Below are positions 25,850 through 38,401 of a stretch of 64,000 nt of DNA, in pieces. How positions within the stretch are numbered: the stretch's first letter is position 1; each line of letters opens with the position of its first letter. The notes under the pieces are model-generated. The model saw only the letters and a program-made list of their open reading frames with translations, was not told the DNA's origin and ran no database searches. The position numbers were made by a program, and so were the translations under genes. The stretch is from Circinella minor. Taxonomy: Eukaryota; Mucoromycota; Mucoromycetes; Mucorales; Lichtheimiaceae. The stretch is taken from NCBI GenBank assembly GCA_016758965.1, contig JAEPRB010000086.1, positions 83,425 to 147,424 of the forward strand, written 5' to 3'.

Positions 25850-26790
25850 ACTTAAATCCAAAAGCCAGGTCACCGTCATCCAGTTGATAATTTGAACCAC
25901 ACCAAAAACAAAGGTCCATGTCACTGATAGGATCATCCACCCGTTGGAATAAGTAGGTACCTTGTTAAAAAAGGAAATATGACAGGCATTGCTGCCACTG
26001 GATAAAACTTTGCCTTGGACTAACGTTTCACCTACCCAGTTAAAATGGGCGTATCCGTAAGGCATTAGCGAACCGAAAGCACGTGAATTATCAACTATGG
26101 TTGGAATGATTTGACAATGCTGTCACTGCTAAGCAAATGCCTGGTAACAAATAGTAAAACCCGAGTCTTGTTGGTCTTTCACAGAATTAAAAGCGTGCAC
26201 TGCTAGCAACCAGCACAACAAACTTCCTTCTTTTGTAAAATATGAAGAAAAAGCGATCGTTATTTGCAGCAACGGGTTGTTCAACCATGACAACCGTTCA
26301 AATTGAAGGATTGTAGCCAACTTGAAAAAGTTGCTGAAGAAAGATTGTTGCAGCATCTAACTTCATTCTTAACAATACACAACAGTACGGAATGCCACGA
26401 AAGAACATTCTCCAATAAAAAGACTCACCATTAAAGTAACTAAATCCCTTTCACATGCATACTTGGATTTCACTCTTTCCATTGAAGCTTGTATCCATAA
26501 TCAGCTCAATTTTCCTTCCTTGTTATTCCCAAAAAAGAAAAACAAGGTGTACCAATGGAAAACGTCAATAATCCGAACATGTCAAGCTTACGAAAAGAGT
26601 TGAACCGAATTTGTCAAGGAACGAGAGGCATGTCCAAGAACAATCGTTTCAAAAGAACCGTTTGGGTAATGAAAGTTATATTATCATTCGAACCAAGCAG
26701 CATTCGTAAAATAATACAAATACAATCATAAGTTGGAAAAAGTTCCAAACCTCTTTTTTTTCCAAAAACCCATAAAGCGACTAACCACAA
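25850..26790 (-). pseudogene. Possible decayed membrane-protein gene
   Basis: Base composition is visibly less AT-rich than the flanks. On the minus strand, successive protein-like segments appear in alternating frames separated by stops: around 26520-26650 (FRKLDMFGLLTFSIGTP), around 26130-26240 (RPTRLGFYYLLPGICLAV) and 25847-26065 (PYGYAHFNWVGETLVQG followed by a Trp-rich hydrophobic stretch ending WLLDLS). The hydrophobic blocks suggest a multi-pass membrane protein, perhaps a transporter, but I cannot name the family. No splice signals repair the frame breaks. Alternatives are an old mobile-element remnant or chance. Confidence 0.25.
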
Positions 26791-28047
26791 GTCAAAGAAA
26801 AAAAAAGGCTGCTGTTTTTTTTTTCTCAAAGTTAAGGAAAAGAGGCGGCAATTATGAAATCACCTGAAACTTTTTCCTGGTTCTTTACCAAAAATTAACC
26901 ATAAGATTAAGACTGCATGCTAGTTTCTTTTCTTGTCAGGAAAAAAAACGACGCGCATAATATGGTAAGGTAGACTCCAGAACCATGGAAAGAAGTAAAG
27001 AAAAGAAGAAGAGACTTTTCATTTTTTCGCTCAACTGCGCATTTTTTATAGAAATTCATTTGTCGCAGTAAGAAAAAAAAAATAGGCGCCAGCTAAACGA
27101 CGGCCATTTTGTTATCACTACCCAACAAGAAAGATCATTTTTTTGTAATGTCCATGATTTCCTCATTTATTGCTATGCAACGTGGCCTTTTTGATAATAT
27201 TTTACCAATATCATCTCTTTGTATAATGTATGGACAGATAGACAGCTACGCTATACTTCTTAGTGTGGATTGATTACGATGGATGAAAGTGCACAAATTA
27301 ACATTTGTACCAAAAAGAAATCAGCTTTTAATTAATAAAATGTGTTGTCTATATATATATATATAGTTTATTTTTTAACAGTGAAGGCGACCAAAACAAT
27401 TACTACAGGTGGATTATTTAATATATAAGATATCAGTAAAAAAAAAAGCTTCATAATTATACTCATAATAGCATGTATAATTGAGTAGACTACAAGATTG
27501 TTAACATCAGTTGGACTAAATATTTTCATACAAACAAAAAGATGTACGTACTACAACGACTAAAAATGAGCGGCTTGCAGCTTAAATTGATTTCTATATT
27601 ATTTTGTACGTAATCATTCACAATAGGTTTATCCTTTTTTATTTATAATGCTCCATTTTATTTTCATTCTTTTGCTTCTCCCTCTTTGCTTATAATTATG
27701 AACACACATCATATGTATAGGGAAATCAAATAATATTAGAAGATAATATAAAACGATACGTAGCGGTATATCACCATCACCTACTATTAGTAAAAAGAGT
27801 TATTATTTTTAAGTACTGCTGCACTACCATTACATATATTCAATGCTTGCTCAATCTATTATGTCAGAAATGTACAGGATGAGGTATCATATATAATAAT
27901 AACAGTAATAAGACCATCCAACCCATTCGCTTCCATCCATATGTATCTAACATATTAATTCACTACTGATATTATAAATTTGAATTAGTGCGCTTTGATC
28001 AATCCATACATACATACAAAGATGGCCTTCCATTTATGACATCGGTA

Positions 28048-28299
28048 TCACGCTTTGCATGTATCACAGACTAGAAATTTAGCCAAACCCTGAAACATAC
28101 GAGCCCAAAAATCCCATTCTCTTAATTCATGTGAGCTACTAATTAGAGTTGACTGACCATTTATGGTATAAATATATGCATATATTGCCGTTTCTTCTTT
28201 TATGTGATCAAGTTCATCCATCAAATCGATATTGAAAACTAAAGAGCAAACTTCATGATAAAAACTTGATCCACAAAAACTATATACCTGGAACACCAT
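28048..28299 (-). CDS. Possible small protein or terminal exon, unknown function
   Basis: An 83-codon frame begins MVFQVYSFCGSS and ends FLVCDTCKA. Internal composition is protein-like (NIDLMDELDHIKEE, HELREWDFWARMFQG), unlike the Lys/Ile/Tyr noise elsewhere in the spacer. A TTCCAG sequence just after the ATG could be a splice acceptor, so it may be the last exon of a larger gene or a decayed one. No family was recognised. Confidence 0.33.
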   Translation of the reverse strand: MVFQVYSFCGSSFYHEVCSLVFNIDLMDELDHIKEETAIYAYIYTINGQSTLISSSHELREWDFWARMFQGLAKFLVCDTCKA

Positions 28300-31126
28300 A
28301 GTAAGATACGTAACAAAAAGAAAAATCAAAAGTTAATTGATTTACCTTTTCACATACTTTATACAATAATAATTGGTTGTGACAAGAAGATAGAAAAAGA
28401 CAGAGATGTCAAAGAATTACGTCATATTTATATATTATAGAACATTACTATGTTGGAGGATGGTTATGTTGCGGAACGAATACGATAATTTTATTAGAAT
28501 AAGTTATCGGATATTTTCCTCCTGCATGGAATTTGTTGGGATTTTTTTTTATATTGTAATATACACAAGTCTTAATTTCTATCCAATGATGCATACCGTT
28601 GAATAAGAAGTTGTTAATCATAAAAAATTCCATTTACTGAAATATACACAGTTGATTATGTTATTTTATACCACCATTACCAGCATGACATATGTAGTTT
28701 TTTATCTAAATCGAATACTATGATCCGTTATAGCACTGTTTCAATATACTATGTACTTTGTTAAAGGAGAACCTACGTACGTATTTTCAATGTAATCGAT
28801 ACGTTTTAATAATTATTGAGTTTCTCAAAGATGTAATAGTTATAGAATATTATTATTATGAAGCATAATATACAAATCTTCAATGGTGATCACAAAGTAA
28901 CAATCCATATTTGCAAGGGGAAACATTATATATAATGGGGTTTGACTTTATGTATCATACGATTTGTAACATGTAAACAACATGTAAACCTTATTTCTAA
29001 GTACATTCTCACATGTAACACAGTACTGTATTACACGAAGAGAGTGATTGTAAATATATAGCTCCAGCATATTCACTTTAAACTTTAAAATTCTTCCACA
29101 ATAACTGTTAGAGAAGTGTATATACATGATCGCAATTATTCTTGAAAACATTCCTTCTAAACAGCTTACTGGAGTCACCTTCCTTCATCCTCGTCCTCGT
29201 CTCATCAGTGCTGATGCCGCCGAACGATTTATTAAATTCCGCTTCCCAATTGTCACTGTTTAGACCCTTCTTAACAGATAAAATTATTTATTTTATAAAC
29301 AATACGTAACACTCTTTTTCTTAATAAAGTAATGTAAATAGAATACAATTGAAAATGGTAATTATTACGGATACCCCAAGAACATACTATATTAAGTAAT
29401 TAGACTCTTACGGACACCTCACTTTTATATTTTTTCAAAGGTACACAACTATCTGATATAATTACGTCGTATCCCCGCCGCTACCTATACATCATCTATA
29501 CATTTATTATAATTGTATAACTTGAAAATGTATATGAAACTTATATTTTATCAATTTAACTTTTCATGAATAACAGTCAAATTTTCTCTATATATTGTTA
29601 TGTATATGGTAAACAAGCATCAACTTTTAATGTTACATATGAGCGGGAAGTGCTACTGATGTTGATAATGGTGTTACTCAAGTTTATATGGGTTTAAAAA
29701 CATTTTTGACAGCTTTTTATTTGTCAACTGTCCGTAAGGCCAAAATATGGGGTGTTAATAGCAATTCCTTTAAAGACATCTTTCGCATTTGCTTTTTGTA
29801 TTAAGCTTTCATAGCAATTAATCGAGAGGAGTAGTTGTGATCCTTTTAGTAGGAAAAAAATTAGCTATTTACACATCATTTATAGAACCGTGTAAGCATC
29901 GAATAAACTGCTATAAAATAGTGAACAAATTGTAAACTCATTCTCTCAATTTTATTAGAATGTTTTGCGCCGTACGTAATGTTAAAATTACGCAGCAAGC
30001 TTTTTATAAAAAAATAAAAAGTAATTGATTTCAGGCAACCATGTGTTTTTATTTTTACTTTTGTTTAAAAACTACCTCTGTTCTTGCTTTAACTATGTCT
30101 GTAGATCATACAAGTACTATAGATTATTCAAAACGATTTATTATCGCTCTATAAATGAAAAGTAGCTTATATTTAGACTTTTACATAAAATCTATATTTT
30201 ACTTTATATACATTATTGATTATTGTTGTTGTACTATAATAGAAGCCATTAATAGCTAAAGATTCATAAAATCATTCACCTATTTTTTTCTAGAATCAAT
30301 TTGAAGCACCTAAGGTTTGCACATTTATAGAAAGCTAAAAGTATAATAAATACAGATTATGTTTTACGTGTTAAAGAAGACCATAATTACATATACATGT
30401 TGAGGTAATGGTGAATATGTAACAATTGTAACACATGGTTGCTCTTTTTTGTTTGTTTGTTTAATTAGATATGTACAATACAGAGTTTATCCGAATAAGC
30501 AATTTCTTAGTGGTTCTTTTTGAATGACTGTGGTTTTGTTATATTGTTTTGTGTTTATCGTGATGAAAAACTGTTAATAAATAACTTGGGATCTATTATT
30601 ATCAACATTATTATTATATTAAAAAATTAGACTTTTGAAGTTATTTGATAAGCTGATGTACGGAAACTAAATGTGGTAGTTCTAACTTTAGGTTTTTTTT
30701 TTGTTCTTAGAAGAATGTATATATAGTATATTAATAAAGAAGAGGGTATATATGGCAAAGACGATGGCAGCACCAAAAACGTCGTTACATATGAGCACAA
30801 GTACATAACATGGTATGTTACCATATGTTACGTAACATTATAATTTTCCATGGATTTGCTGTTTAGACCCCACCATTCAGATTATATCCGCGCTCTCTCT
30901 CTTTTGACAACCCCATTCAGTACATACTATTAAGTATTAAATATCTGAATCAGAAGATAATACAATAGTGGAAAAAGTCGATGATGGTTTCATAAAATAA
31001 AATAAGTCTATTTCTCTCTTTTCTAATTCGACATGTGGAGACTCTCTAAATGTGGTTCCTTTATTCTTGAGTCTCAATGTTCGTTGTATGTAACCTTGCA
31101 AAAATCATTTCGCAAAGAACAAGCAT

Positions 31127-31139
31127 ACGCTAAGCGTAG
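31127..31139. promoter_or_regulatory. TACGC-NNNN-CGTA box upstream of subtilase 2
   Basis: TACGCTAAGCGTA lies about 393 bp before the subtilase 2 ATG. Near-identical boxes precede subtilases 3 and 4. The half-sites TACGC and GCGTA are palindromic here, which suits a dimeric regulator; the function is inferred. Confidence 0.35.
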
Positions 31140-31284
31140 TTAATAGTATTCTAACTAATCCATTTTGCGATAATTTTCACGTTGATGTTTAACGTTACAC
31201 AAAAAACTGCGCCCTCACAAAGCTGTATAAGCCCAAATCAACGTCAACTACATATTATGAGACCTGCAAACATTTTACTTTCTT

Positions 31285-31314
31285 TTCTTCTTCTTCTTCT
31301 TCTTCTTCTTCTTC
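31285..31314. repeat. (CTT)n microsatellite in the subtilase 2 upstream region
   Basis: About nine CTT units on the plus strand, some 220 bp before the ATG, in a pyrimidine-rich leader or promoter. Confidence 0.85.
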
Positions 31315-31531
31315 ACCTTATACTCTCCCTTTTGATTATTTTAATAATCCCATTTCCTGTCCTTTCTACTTAACCCCTCACCCCCAATTCCATTCATTAT
31401 TAGATTAAATAATACATAATCAACAAGTACTATACACAATACATATTATTGTACCCATCCAATAACAACAGCAACAAACAAAATTTTTGTGTTCTATCTC
31501 TATTTCATATAAATAATCGATAATAAGAAGA

Positions 31532-34500
31532 ATGCGATTGCTCAATTCCATTTTATTATTGACAGCCTCTTCATTTATTGGATTGTCCAGTGGCGCTGGC
31601 TTGGAATCCACTGTGACTCGGCAACAAACTAAAGCAGCACTTCATTCAGTAACAACCGACAGGTATATTTTTGAATTTGGCGGTTCCAATGCTGAAACGG
31701 ATAGTAAGGAATTGATCAGCATGTTAGAAAACAAGTTTTCCGATGCAAGTTTATCCGTCGGTCGGCTTTTCAATCATGATTTAATGAAAGGTGTTACTAT
31801 TAATATTGGCCCAAAAAAAGAAGCTTCTTCTGGTAGCAAAAGCAATGGTAATTCGTCAATTGATACCGCTAGTGAAAAAGACCAAGAGAAATTATTGAAT
31901 GATATATTCAAAGCTGTATCTGATTCTGGATTGGTAAAGAAGATTTATCCAGTACATCCAGTCCAAGGTCCCGATACAGACGTTCGCATTGCATCAGCGG
32001 ACGATATTGATGTTTCGAACTTGATTCCACATGCTCAAACGCAAGTGGATCGTGTTCATAAAGAATTGAAAAATACTGGTAAAGGAATCACTGTTGGTAT
32101 TCTTGATACTGGTACGTATATATTTTTATGTATTAAAAAATAATAGATGAGAAAGATTGTTTTTCATATACACACACATGTGGAGAAATGAGATCTTTTA
32201 TTCATCACACAAATTAATATATATTCGGGTTACACACACAAAACTTATGATGTTCTTTTTTTAGGTATCGACTATAATCATCCTGCTTTGGGAGGCGGTT
32301 TTGGTGAAGGCTTCAAAGTACGTTTAGGCAAGGATTTAGTTGGTGATAACTTTGGTTATACTTCCGCTGTCCCAGAACCAGATGATGATCCATTAGATAG
32401 TTGTGGTGCCAACACAGGTTCAGTTGGTATGTACTATAATGAGCCAATTCTTATTTCCAACCGCGCTTGGTTTTTAATTTTTATGCAACGTGTTAATTTA
32501 ATTTTATTTTTAGGTCATGGTACACATGTCGCCGGTATTATTGCTGGCAAAACTGCTGTATGTATATATAATTATCTAAAACGTCACTTTTATTATACAA
32601 CATGTAGTCATTTGACAACTGTAAAAAAACGTCTCATTTTTATAATTATTATTATTATTATTACTATAGAATTTTACTGGTGTTGCCCCTGATGTAACTC
32701 TTGGCATGTGGCGTGTATTTAGTTGTTATGGTGTATCTGGTGATGATATTATTATGGATGCTATGCTTGACGCTTTTGATGCTGGTGTCGATATTATTAG
32801 TATGAGTCTTGGTTCATTCAATGCTTGGCCTGAATCTACATTGGCTGTTGTTACTGAACGTATTATTGCAAAGGGTACCCCAGGTAATAATTAAATACAA
32901 CAGCCATTCAATAATCAACCAACGTAAAAAGAAAAGATATTAACTATCTTTTAAAATGTATATATAGTTGTTGTTTCTGCTGGAAATGATGGTGACCTTG
33001 GTGCATTCTCTGGTAGCAATCCTAGTGTCGCAAAGGGTGCTTTTTCTGTCGCTTCGTTTGATAACAATTACAATCTTTTGCCTATCTTTGAAGTTGATGG
33101 ATCACAAGAAAGTTACGGTATGAAAAAGCTTATAAATTTTAAGTACTATGTTTTTGTATAATAATCTACATATAATCTCACATACAAAAATGTTTTTTTT
33201 TCCTTGCTAATTGTTGTACAGCATACGCTGATAGCTTGCCCAAATACGGTGAATTTCCAAGCGGAGTAATTGTTGCTGGTGACAAGGACATCGGTGGTAA
33301 AGACGATGCTTGTGTTTCATCCGCAATTCCAGCTAATGTCAAAGGCAATTTGGCATTGGTGCAGCGTGGCACGTGCTCTTTCGATGAAAAAGCAATTCAG
33401 CTTGGTGAGGCTGGCGCTGCCGGTGTAATTATTTATAACAACGAACCCGATCAAGAAATACTTGCTCCCAGTCTTGTTAATGCTAGAATCCCCGTTGTTG
33501 CTGTTACATATGAAACGGGCGAAACATTGAAAGCCCTTATTCAACAAGGCAACGCTAAATTGACTTTTGCTGGCAAGGAAGAAGTACATAAATCTTTTAC
33601 TGGTAACACTGTTTCCGATTTTTCAAGTGTAGGTGCTTCCTATGAAATGGACATGGCACCTAACATTGCTGGTATTGGTGGCAATGTACTTTCAACATTG
33701 CCTGAACAATTGGGAAGTTGGGGTATGATGAGTGGTACTTCAATGGCTGCACCTTATGTTGCTGGTTCCGTTGCCTTGTATTTAAATCAATTCAAAGACG
33801 ACGAAGAAAAGACTTCGGATTCTACTTATATTCTTGAACAATTTCAAAATTATGCTTATAAAGCTCGTCAAGTTCATGGTAATTCAGATGTTGAATCTCC
33901 TTATCTTCAAGGTGCTGGTTTGGTCCAAGGTATGCTATTTATATAATCGTTTTCATTTTTCGATATTTTTTTTTTTTGCTAAACAAGTATAATTTAATTT
34001 TATAATTCAGTCTATGATACTCTCACTCAAGATATACATGTCACTCCAGGAGGCATTAGGTAATAACACTACTATTTATACTAAAAACAACTTTGAATTA
34101 ATAACTTATATGAATTTTTTTTCGCTTTTATTACATTTGACTATCCCTAATTTAGTTTCAACGATACCATCAACATGGAAAAGACTCACAAGTTTACTAT
34201 CAAAAATAATGCTGATTATATTGTATCTTACCAACTTGTAAACAACGTCAGTGTTTCAATTGAGCCTTACGTTGATACCGAATCATATATTTTTGCTGAA
34301 CCTCAATATTATGGTACCGAAAGTGCCAAGATCCGTTTCTCTAAAAAGAACATTAAACTTTCCCCCGGTAAAAGTGTCGAAGTTTCTGCAACCGTGATTC
34401 CACCTAGTACCGATCCAGCCCTTCATATCATGTATGGTGGTTTTATTCAATTAAAGAGTCAACAACAGAAAGTCAAGGATATTACCATCCCTTATGTTGG

Positions 34501-34957
34501 TATTGTCGGTGATCAACGTGAACTTCCCGTTTATGCTGATCAAACACCTCACTTAACGAATTCCACCAATCCTCTATCCGACTATATCGTTTGGGGCCCC
34601 AACGATACATATGTTTATGATCGTAGGGAACCTAGTACAGCTCCTACTTTTATGATTCGCTTGGCTTCTCCAACAAGAGATATTGCTTCTCCTGTTTATA
34701 ATTCAAGAGGTCGTAAAATTGGTGAGGCATTTGTCGGATTGGAATATATGGCCCGTACTGCCTCTGTTCATACAGGTTATACAGCTACATGGAATGGCAA
34801 ATATTATCCTTATTTATTTAATTTGAGACTTCCATTACCATTGCCTGTTCTCCCTGGCAAATACCGAATTGGCTTAGATGCCTTGAAATGGTTAGGTGAT
34901 ATTGACAATAAAGATGATCGTGAAAAATGGTTATCTCCTGTTATTAAAGTAAAATAA
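31532..34957 (+). CDS. Secreted subtilisin-like serine protease, PA-domain type (family copy 2)
   Basis: Eight exons (31532-32111, 32265-32426, 32514-32557, 32670-32883, 32968-33117, 33222-33929, 34011-34059, 34156-34957) give about 902 aa. The signal peptide begins MRLLNSILLLTASSF; the propeptide contains RYIFEFGGSNAE. The triad is Asp192 (GILDTG), His249 (GHGTHVAG) and Ser547 (GTSMAAP); the oxyanion Asn lies in VVVSAGNDG. The PA domain covers about 408-500 (ALVQRGTCSFDEKA). The Fn3-like tail starts at GGISFND and ends with the family block PGKYRIGLDALKWLGD. It has one more intron than copies 1 and 3: the codon after GGI is split AG|T by a 96-bp intron at 34060-34155. N-terminal sequence and intron phases make it closest to copy 3. 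Confidence 0.94.
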
Positions 34958-37900
34958 GTATTATTGATGTTATATTATTTGATCTCTTCTTTTGTAATAC
35001 TTTTCTTTTTTCTCCGAAATCCCTCCTTCGCATATATACACTCCTAATAATTGTAATAATATAAAATACAAAATAAAGACATGCTTCTGTATTTTTATCA
35101 TGACCATATCTTCTTACTAAATTAATTTTGACGGGCTTTATTTCTTCTTTAACTTTACCATTAAATGGAACTTTTTTTTTGAATGATTTCTTTGTCCCCT
35201 TCCATTTTTTTCTGCTACATAATCTAAACAAATACTTCAGCTCTCATCACCTGATAATTTTTTATATATTGTCTGTCGTGTACACGTGAGCTTTAGATAT
35301 ATCAATGTTAGCAGTAATTTATATTCTTCTAGAACCCGTTACGCCAAAATATGCTCACCAGGAGGACTACGTATTAACCTCGGATTTAGTAGAGATCGTT
35401 TCTGAACCAGTGAAAAACATTTACTACTTTCATTTCTTGTCATTAGAATTATAACAGATTTGAAGGAACCATCGAAGCAGATTATACTGGAATTAGCAGC
35501 TCGTCTTCGACAACTCTTTATCAATGCCATTTTTACATATGTTTCTCTCTATCTTAGCAACTAAAAAAGGTTTACGCATGACTTAAAATATATAAATCTC
35601 TGTTACTGTAGACCGAAACAAACTATGGGAAATTAATTATTTCAAACTTTATTTAGCATTGAAGCAACTTGAACGATTAAAATTAACTTTTCTTTTACCT
35701 ATTATGTACAATATCGCAATTCAATCATCACAATATTATTGATATTATTGAATCAGTTCCTGATATTATACATACTTTTATATTAATTATTATTTTTAAA
35801 AATAAAAGTTCTACGTAGGACAATTTTTTCTACTCGCAAAATAATGATTTAATTCCATGAAAACGTTATAATGACATACCTGTATCCGAGTAAGTGAGAT
35901 TCAGTATACTCTCTTTTTTTAATAATGCACGATGGCTTGTATTATTTTACCTCTATTAATTAACTTGAAATAAGCTTTCTTGGATGATACTTCTTAAGAA
36001 TGTTACACGAAATAGTTTATGAGACTCAACTAAATTAAGTAATGTACTCGGTTGACTATATCAATGGTAATTGTTGATAATAAGGCGACTAGATAGATAC
36101 TAAAACACTATAAGAAATATTTTAATACGTAATACTATTGGATTTTATATAAAATTGTAGTTCTTTTTCTTATTTTACTATATATATATATCATCATGTA
36201 GTATGATATTATTAAATTTTGCTTTTTATACAAAATGTCTTTCAATGCCATGAAAATAAAAATAATAGACTTATTCTCTATGTAGCTAATAGTATGCTAA
36301 AAACATGGCTTATATAAGCAATCAATAAATGAGATAGAGTCATTACGTATGTATGAGGAAAAAAACCATAGTAGTAGTAACGTACTACATGCATACCTAA
36401 AAAATAATTTATCTTCTGTAGTAGCACCAGGATCACCATCAAGGGTAAAAATGTTACCGAGATAATATTCCAATTATTATGTCTGTGCCCAGTCCATGGA
36501 TACATTACAAATTGGTGTACAACACATACAACGTATTTAGTTTGAGCTTAAGAAAACATTAGGCATGTTGTCTGTCCGATTACCCTTTTTCTCAGTCCAT
36601 ACATGTAGCATTCAAAAAAAAAAAATATAATAGGTTAATAGCATCAAAAATAAATTTAGAGAATATACATTCAGAATATTATTATATTATTAAAAGTTTA
36701 ATGATAGCAATCTAATAATTGTAAAAAATCTGTACATGACTTGATAATTTTATCTTTTTTACGTACTTGATTTTAAAGTATTATTTCAGAAGAGCACCAT
36801 GCGTATTTGTTAATAAAAGAAGTAATATCGCATGATTAAAAGAGCTGACTCACGTATTACCATATATCATGCGTCGAACATCTACTAGCATCCCGCTTTT
36901 TTTTTCGAATTTATTGACTATGAGAGAGTCTTTTATACAGTAAACGTCAATTAAATTTAGATATGAAAGGTTTAATTTTGGGTTTCATAGAATTATTTCA
37001 AAGTGCAACCAGAACATGCTTTTATTTCAATTCCAAAACACTTCTATAATAGTAGTAAACGACATTTATGATTGCAGCCATATAAATTTCAACAAATAAA
37101 AATCCGTGTTTTAAGCTATTATAGTAGAATAACTATTTTTATGAGTGATAACGCCATTGATCGCTGTTGAACATTGAATTTTTGATTATTCTCAAGAAGT
37201 AACTTTTATAGTAGATTATGCTAATAAAGGTAATTAACCACATTGACAGGCTACTAAATAGATCGACAAAACAAAAAAGTAAAAGGCAACAAACTTTCTG
37301 TTTTTAGTCGATCTTCTCTTTCTTTCTAAAACACACCAAAATTATGGATTTTTTTTCAATCCAAAGATACGCTTTTTTATCGACTTTATTAATTTCATGT
37401 GCATAACATTTAGTGCTATTAGTATAGTCTTCTTTATATTCCATATTATGATACCATTATCTACTTTACTTTATTCTATTTATTTATTTTGGTGCATTAT
37501 ATTATTTTTACATGAAAATAATATATGTCTTGTCATAAACTATGCTTAATTACGTAGTAGAGTTTTTTTTTTGTGTCTATGGGAAAAAATAAAAATTGTT
37601 GCCCAGATTAGCGGTACGTACGATAAAAAATAATAAAAATAAAGGCGCAATGTTATCTCTTCATAAATAACGATAGTAACATTACACAAACAAAATATAG
37701 CTGTAAAACCCAAATAAAGAAAGAATAGACGAATTGGTTCTATAGCTGTTGCTTGGATACTAGCTATAAATATTATAATAAGTATATTCTAATAAACATT
37801 GACAGATTTCACAATTTCTTAAGATGGATTATTTCTCCAAATAGGTTATGTCGGACCATGCATGCTCTAGAATGTTTTTTATATACATTTTTTCTAGGAC

Positions 37901-38132
37901 CTCAGCATTGTTACAACATGCTCTACTGCTCGTTGTGGATGGTTAATATGTAAAAAATAAAATAAGGTTTATGAAAAATGTAATGTATAATAATATTATA
38001 CCAAAAAAAATTGAATCTAATATAAAGACTAAACCATTTTATACAATCCTTCACGAGGCCCGTGGTTTTTATTTTTCTTTTTTACTCCCATGAAACATAA
38101 ATTTATCTACAAGCAATAGGGAAGTAAAAGGT

Positions 38133-38145
38133 TACGCAAAACGTA
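38133..38145. promoter_or_regulatory. TACGC-NNNN-CGTA box upstream of subtilase 3
   Basis: TACGCAAAACGTA lies 257 bp before the subtilase 3 ATG and is directly followed by GTGCTTTGTG, a second element also found near subtilase 4. A TATAAATA sequence at 38200-38207 then precedes a pyrimidine-rich leader. Confidence 0.4.
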
Positions 38146-38199
38146 GTGCTTTGTGTACACAGCAACACTTCTTTTCGTAAAAATAAATAAACAAAATAA

Positions 38200-38207
38200 T
38201 ATAAATA
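38200..38207 (+). promoter_or_regulatory. Candidate TATA box of subtilase 3
   Basis: TATAAATA sits about 195 bp before the ATG, followed by a long CT-rich leader. Given the AT-rich background, this rests mainly on position. Confidence 0.3.
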
Positions 38208-38401
38208 CAACCATCTTTTCTTTGCCTTTTCTACCTGTTTCAAATCGATCCACTCACACTTAATTTTTCTTGGTAAAAGTTTAACTTTTACTACCCAATC
38301 CTTTCTTTTTATTATTCCCCCTTTCCTTTCCCTTATCTCTTTTTTTTTTTTTTGTATTACTATTAATAAGTAAAAAAAATATACTTCCTTACCTTTTTAA
38401 T

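Larger units (their letters stand above)
24580..31531. other. 7-kb gene-poor spacer between subtilases 1 and 2
   Basis: Mostly non-coding. It contains a less AT-rich stretch (about 25190-26850) with broken membrane-protein-like frames, a possible 83-aa frame at 28048-28299, a short protein-like plus-strand fragment at about 29135-29263 and a (CTT)n tract near 31285. No intact conserved gene was found. Confidence 0.5.
34958..38401. other. Spacer between subtilases 2 and 3
   Basis: 3.4 kb, AT-rich. At 35335-35545 the plus strand reads protein-like (CSPGGLRINLGFSRDRF, stop, then LKEPSKQIILELAARLRQLF), possibly a decayed coding fragment. The rest shows homopolymers and ACGTA motifs. The last 240 bp hold the copy 3 promoter features. 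Confidence 0.5.

Noticed and set aside
35339..35530. 63-codon minus-strand frame after subtilase 2
   Set aside because: The plus strand also reads protein-like here with one stop; neither has recognisable similarity or flanking exons, so no gene is called.
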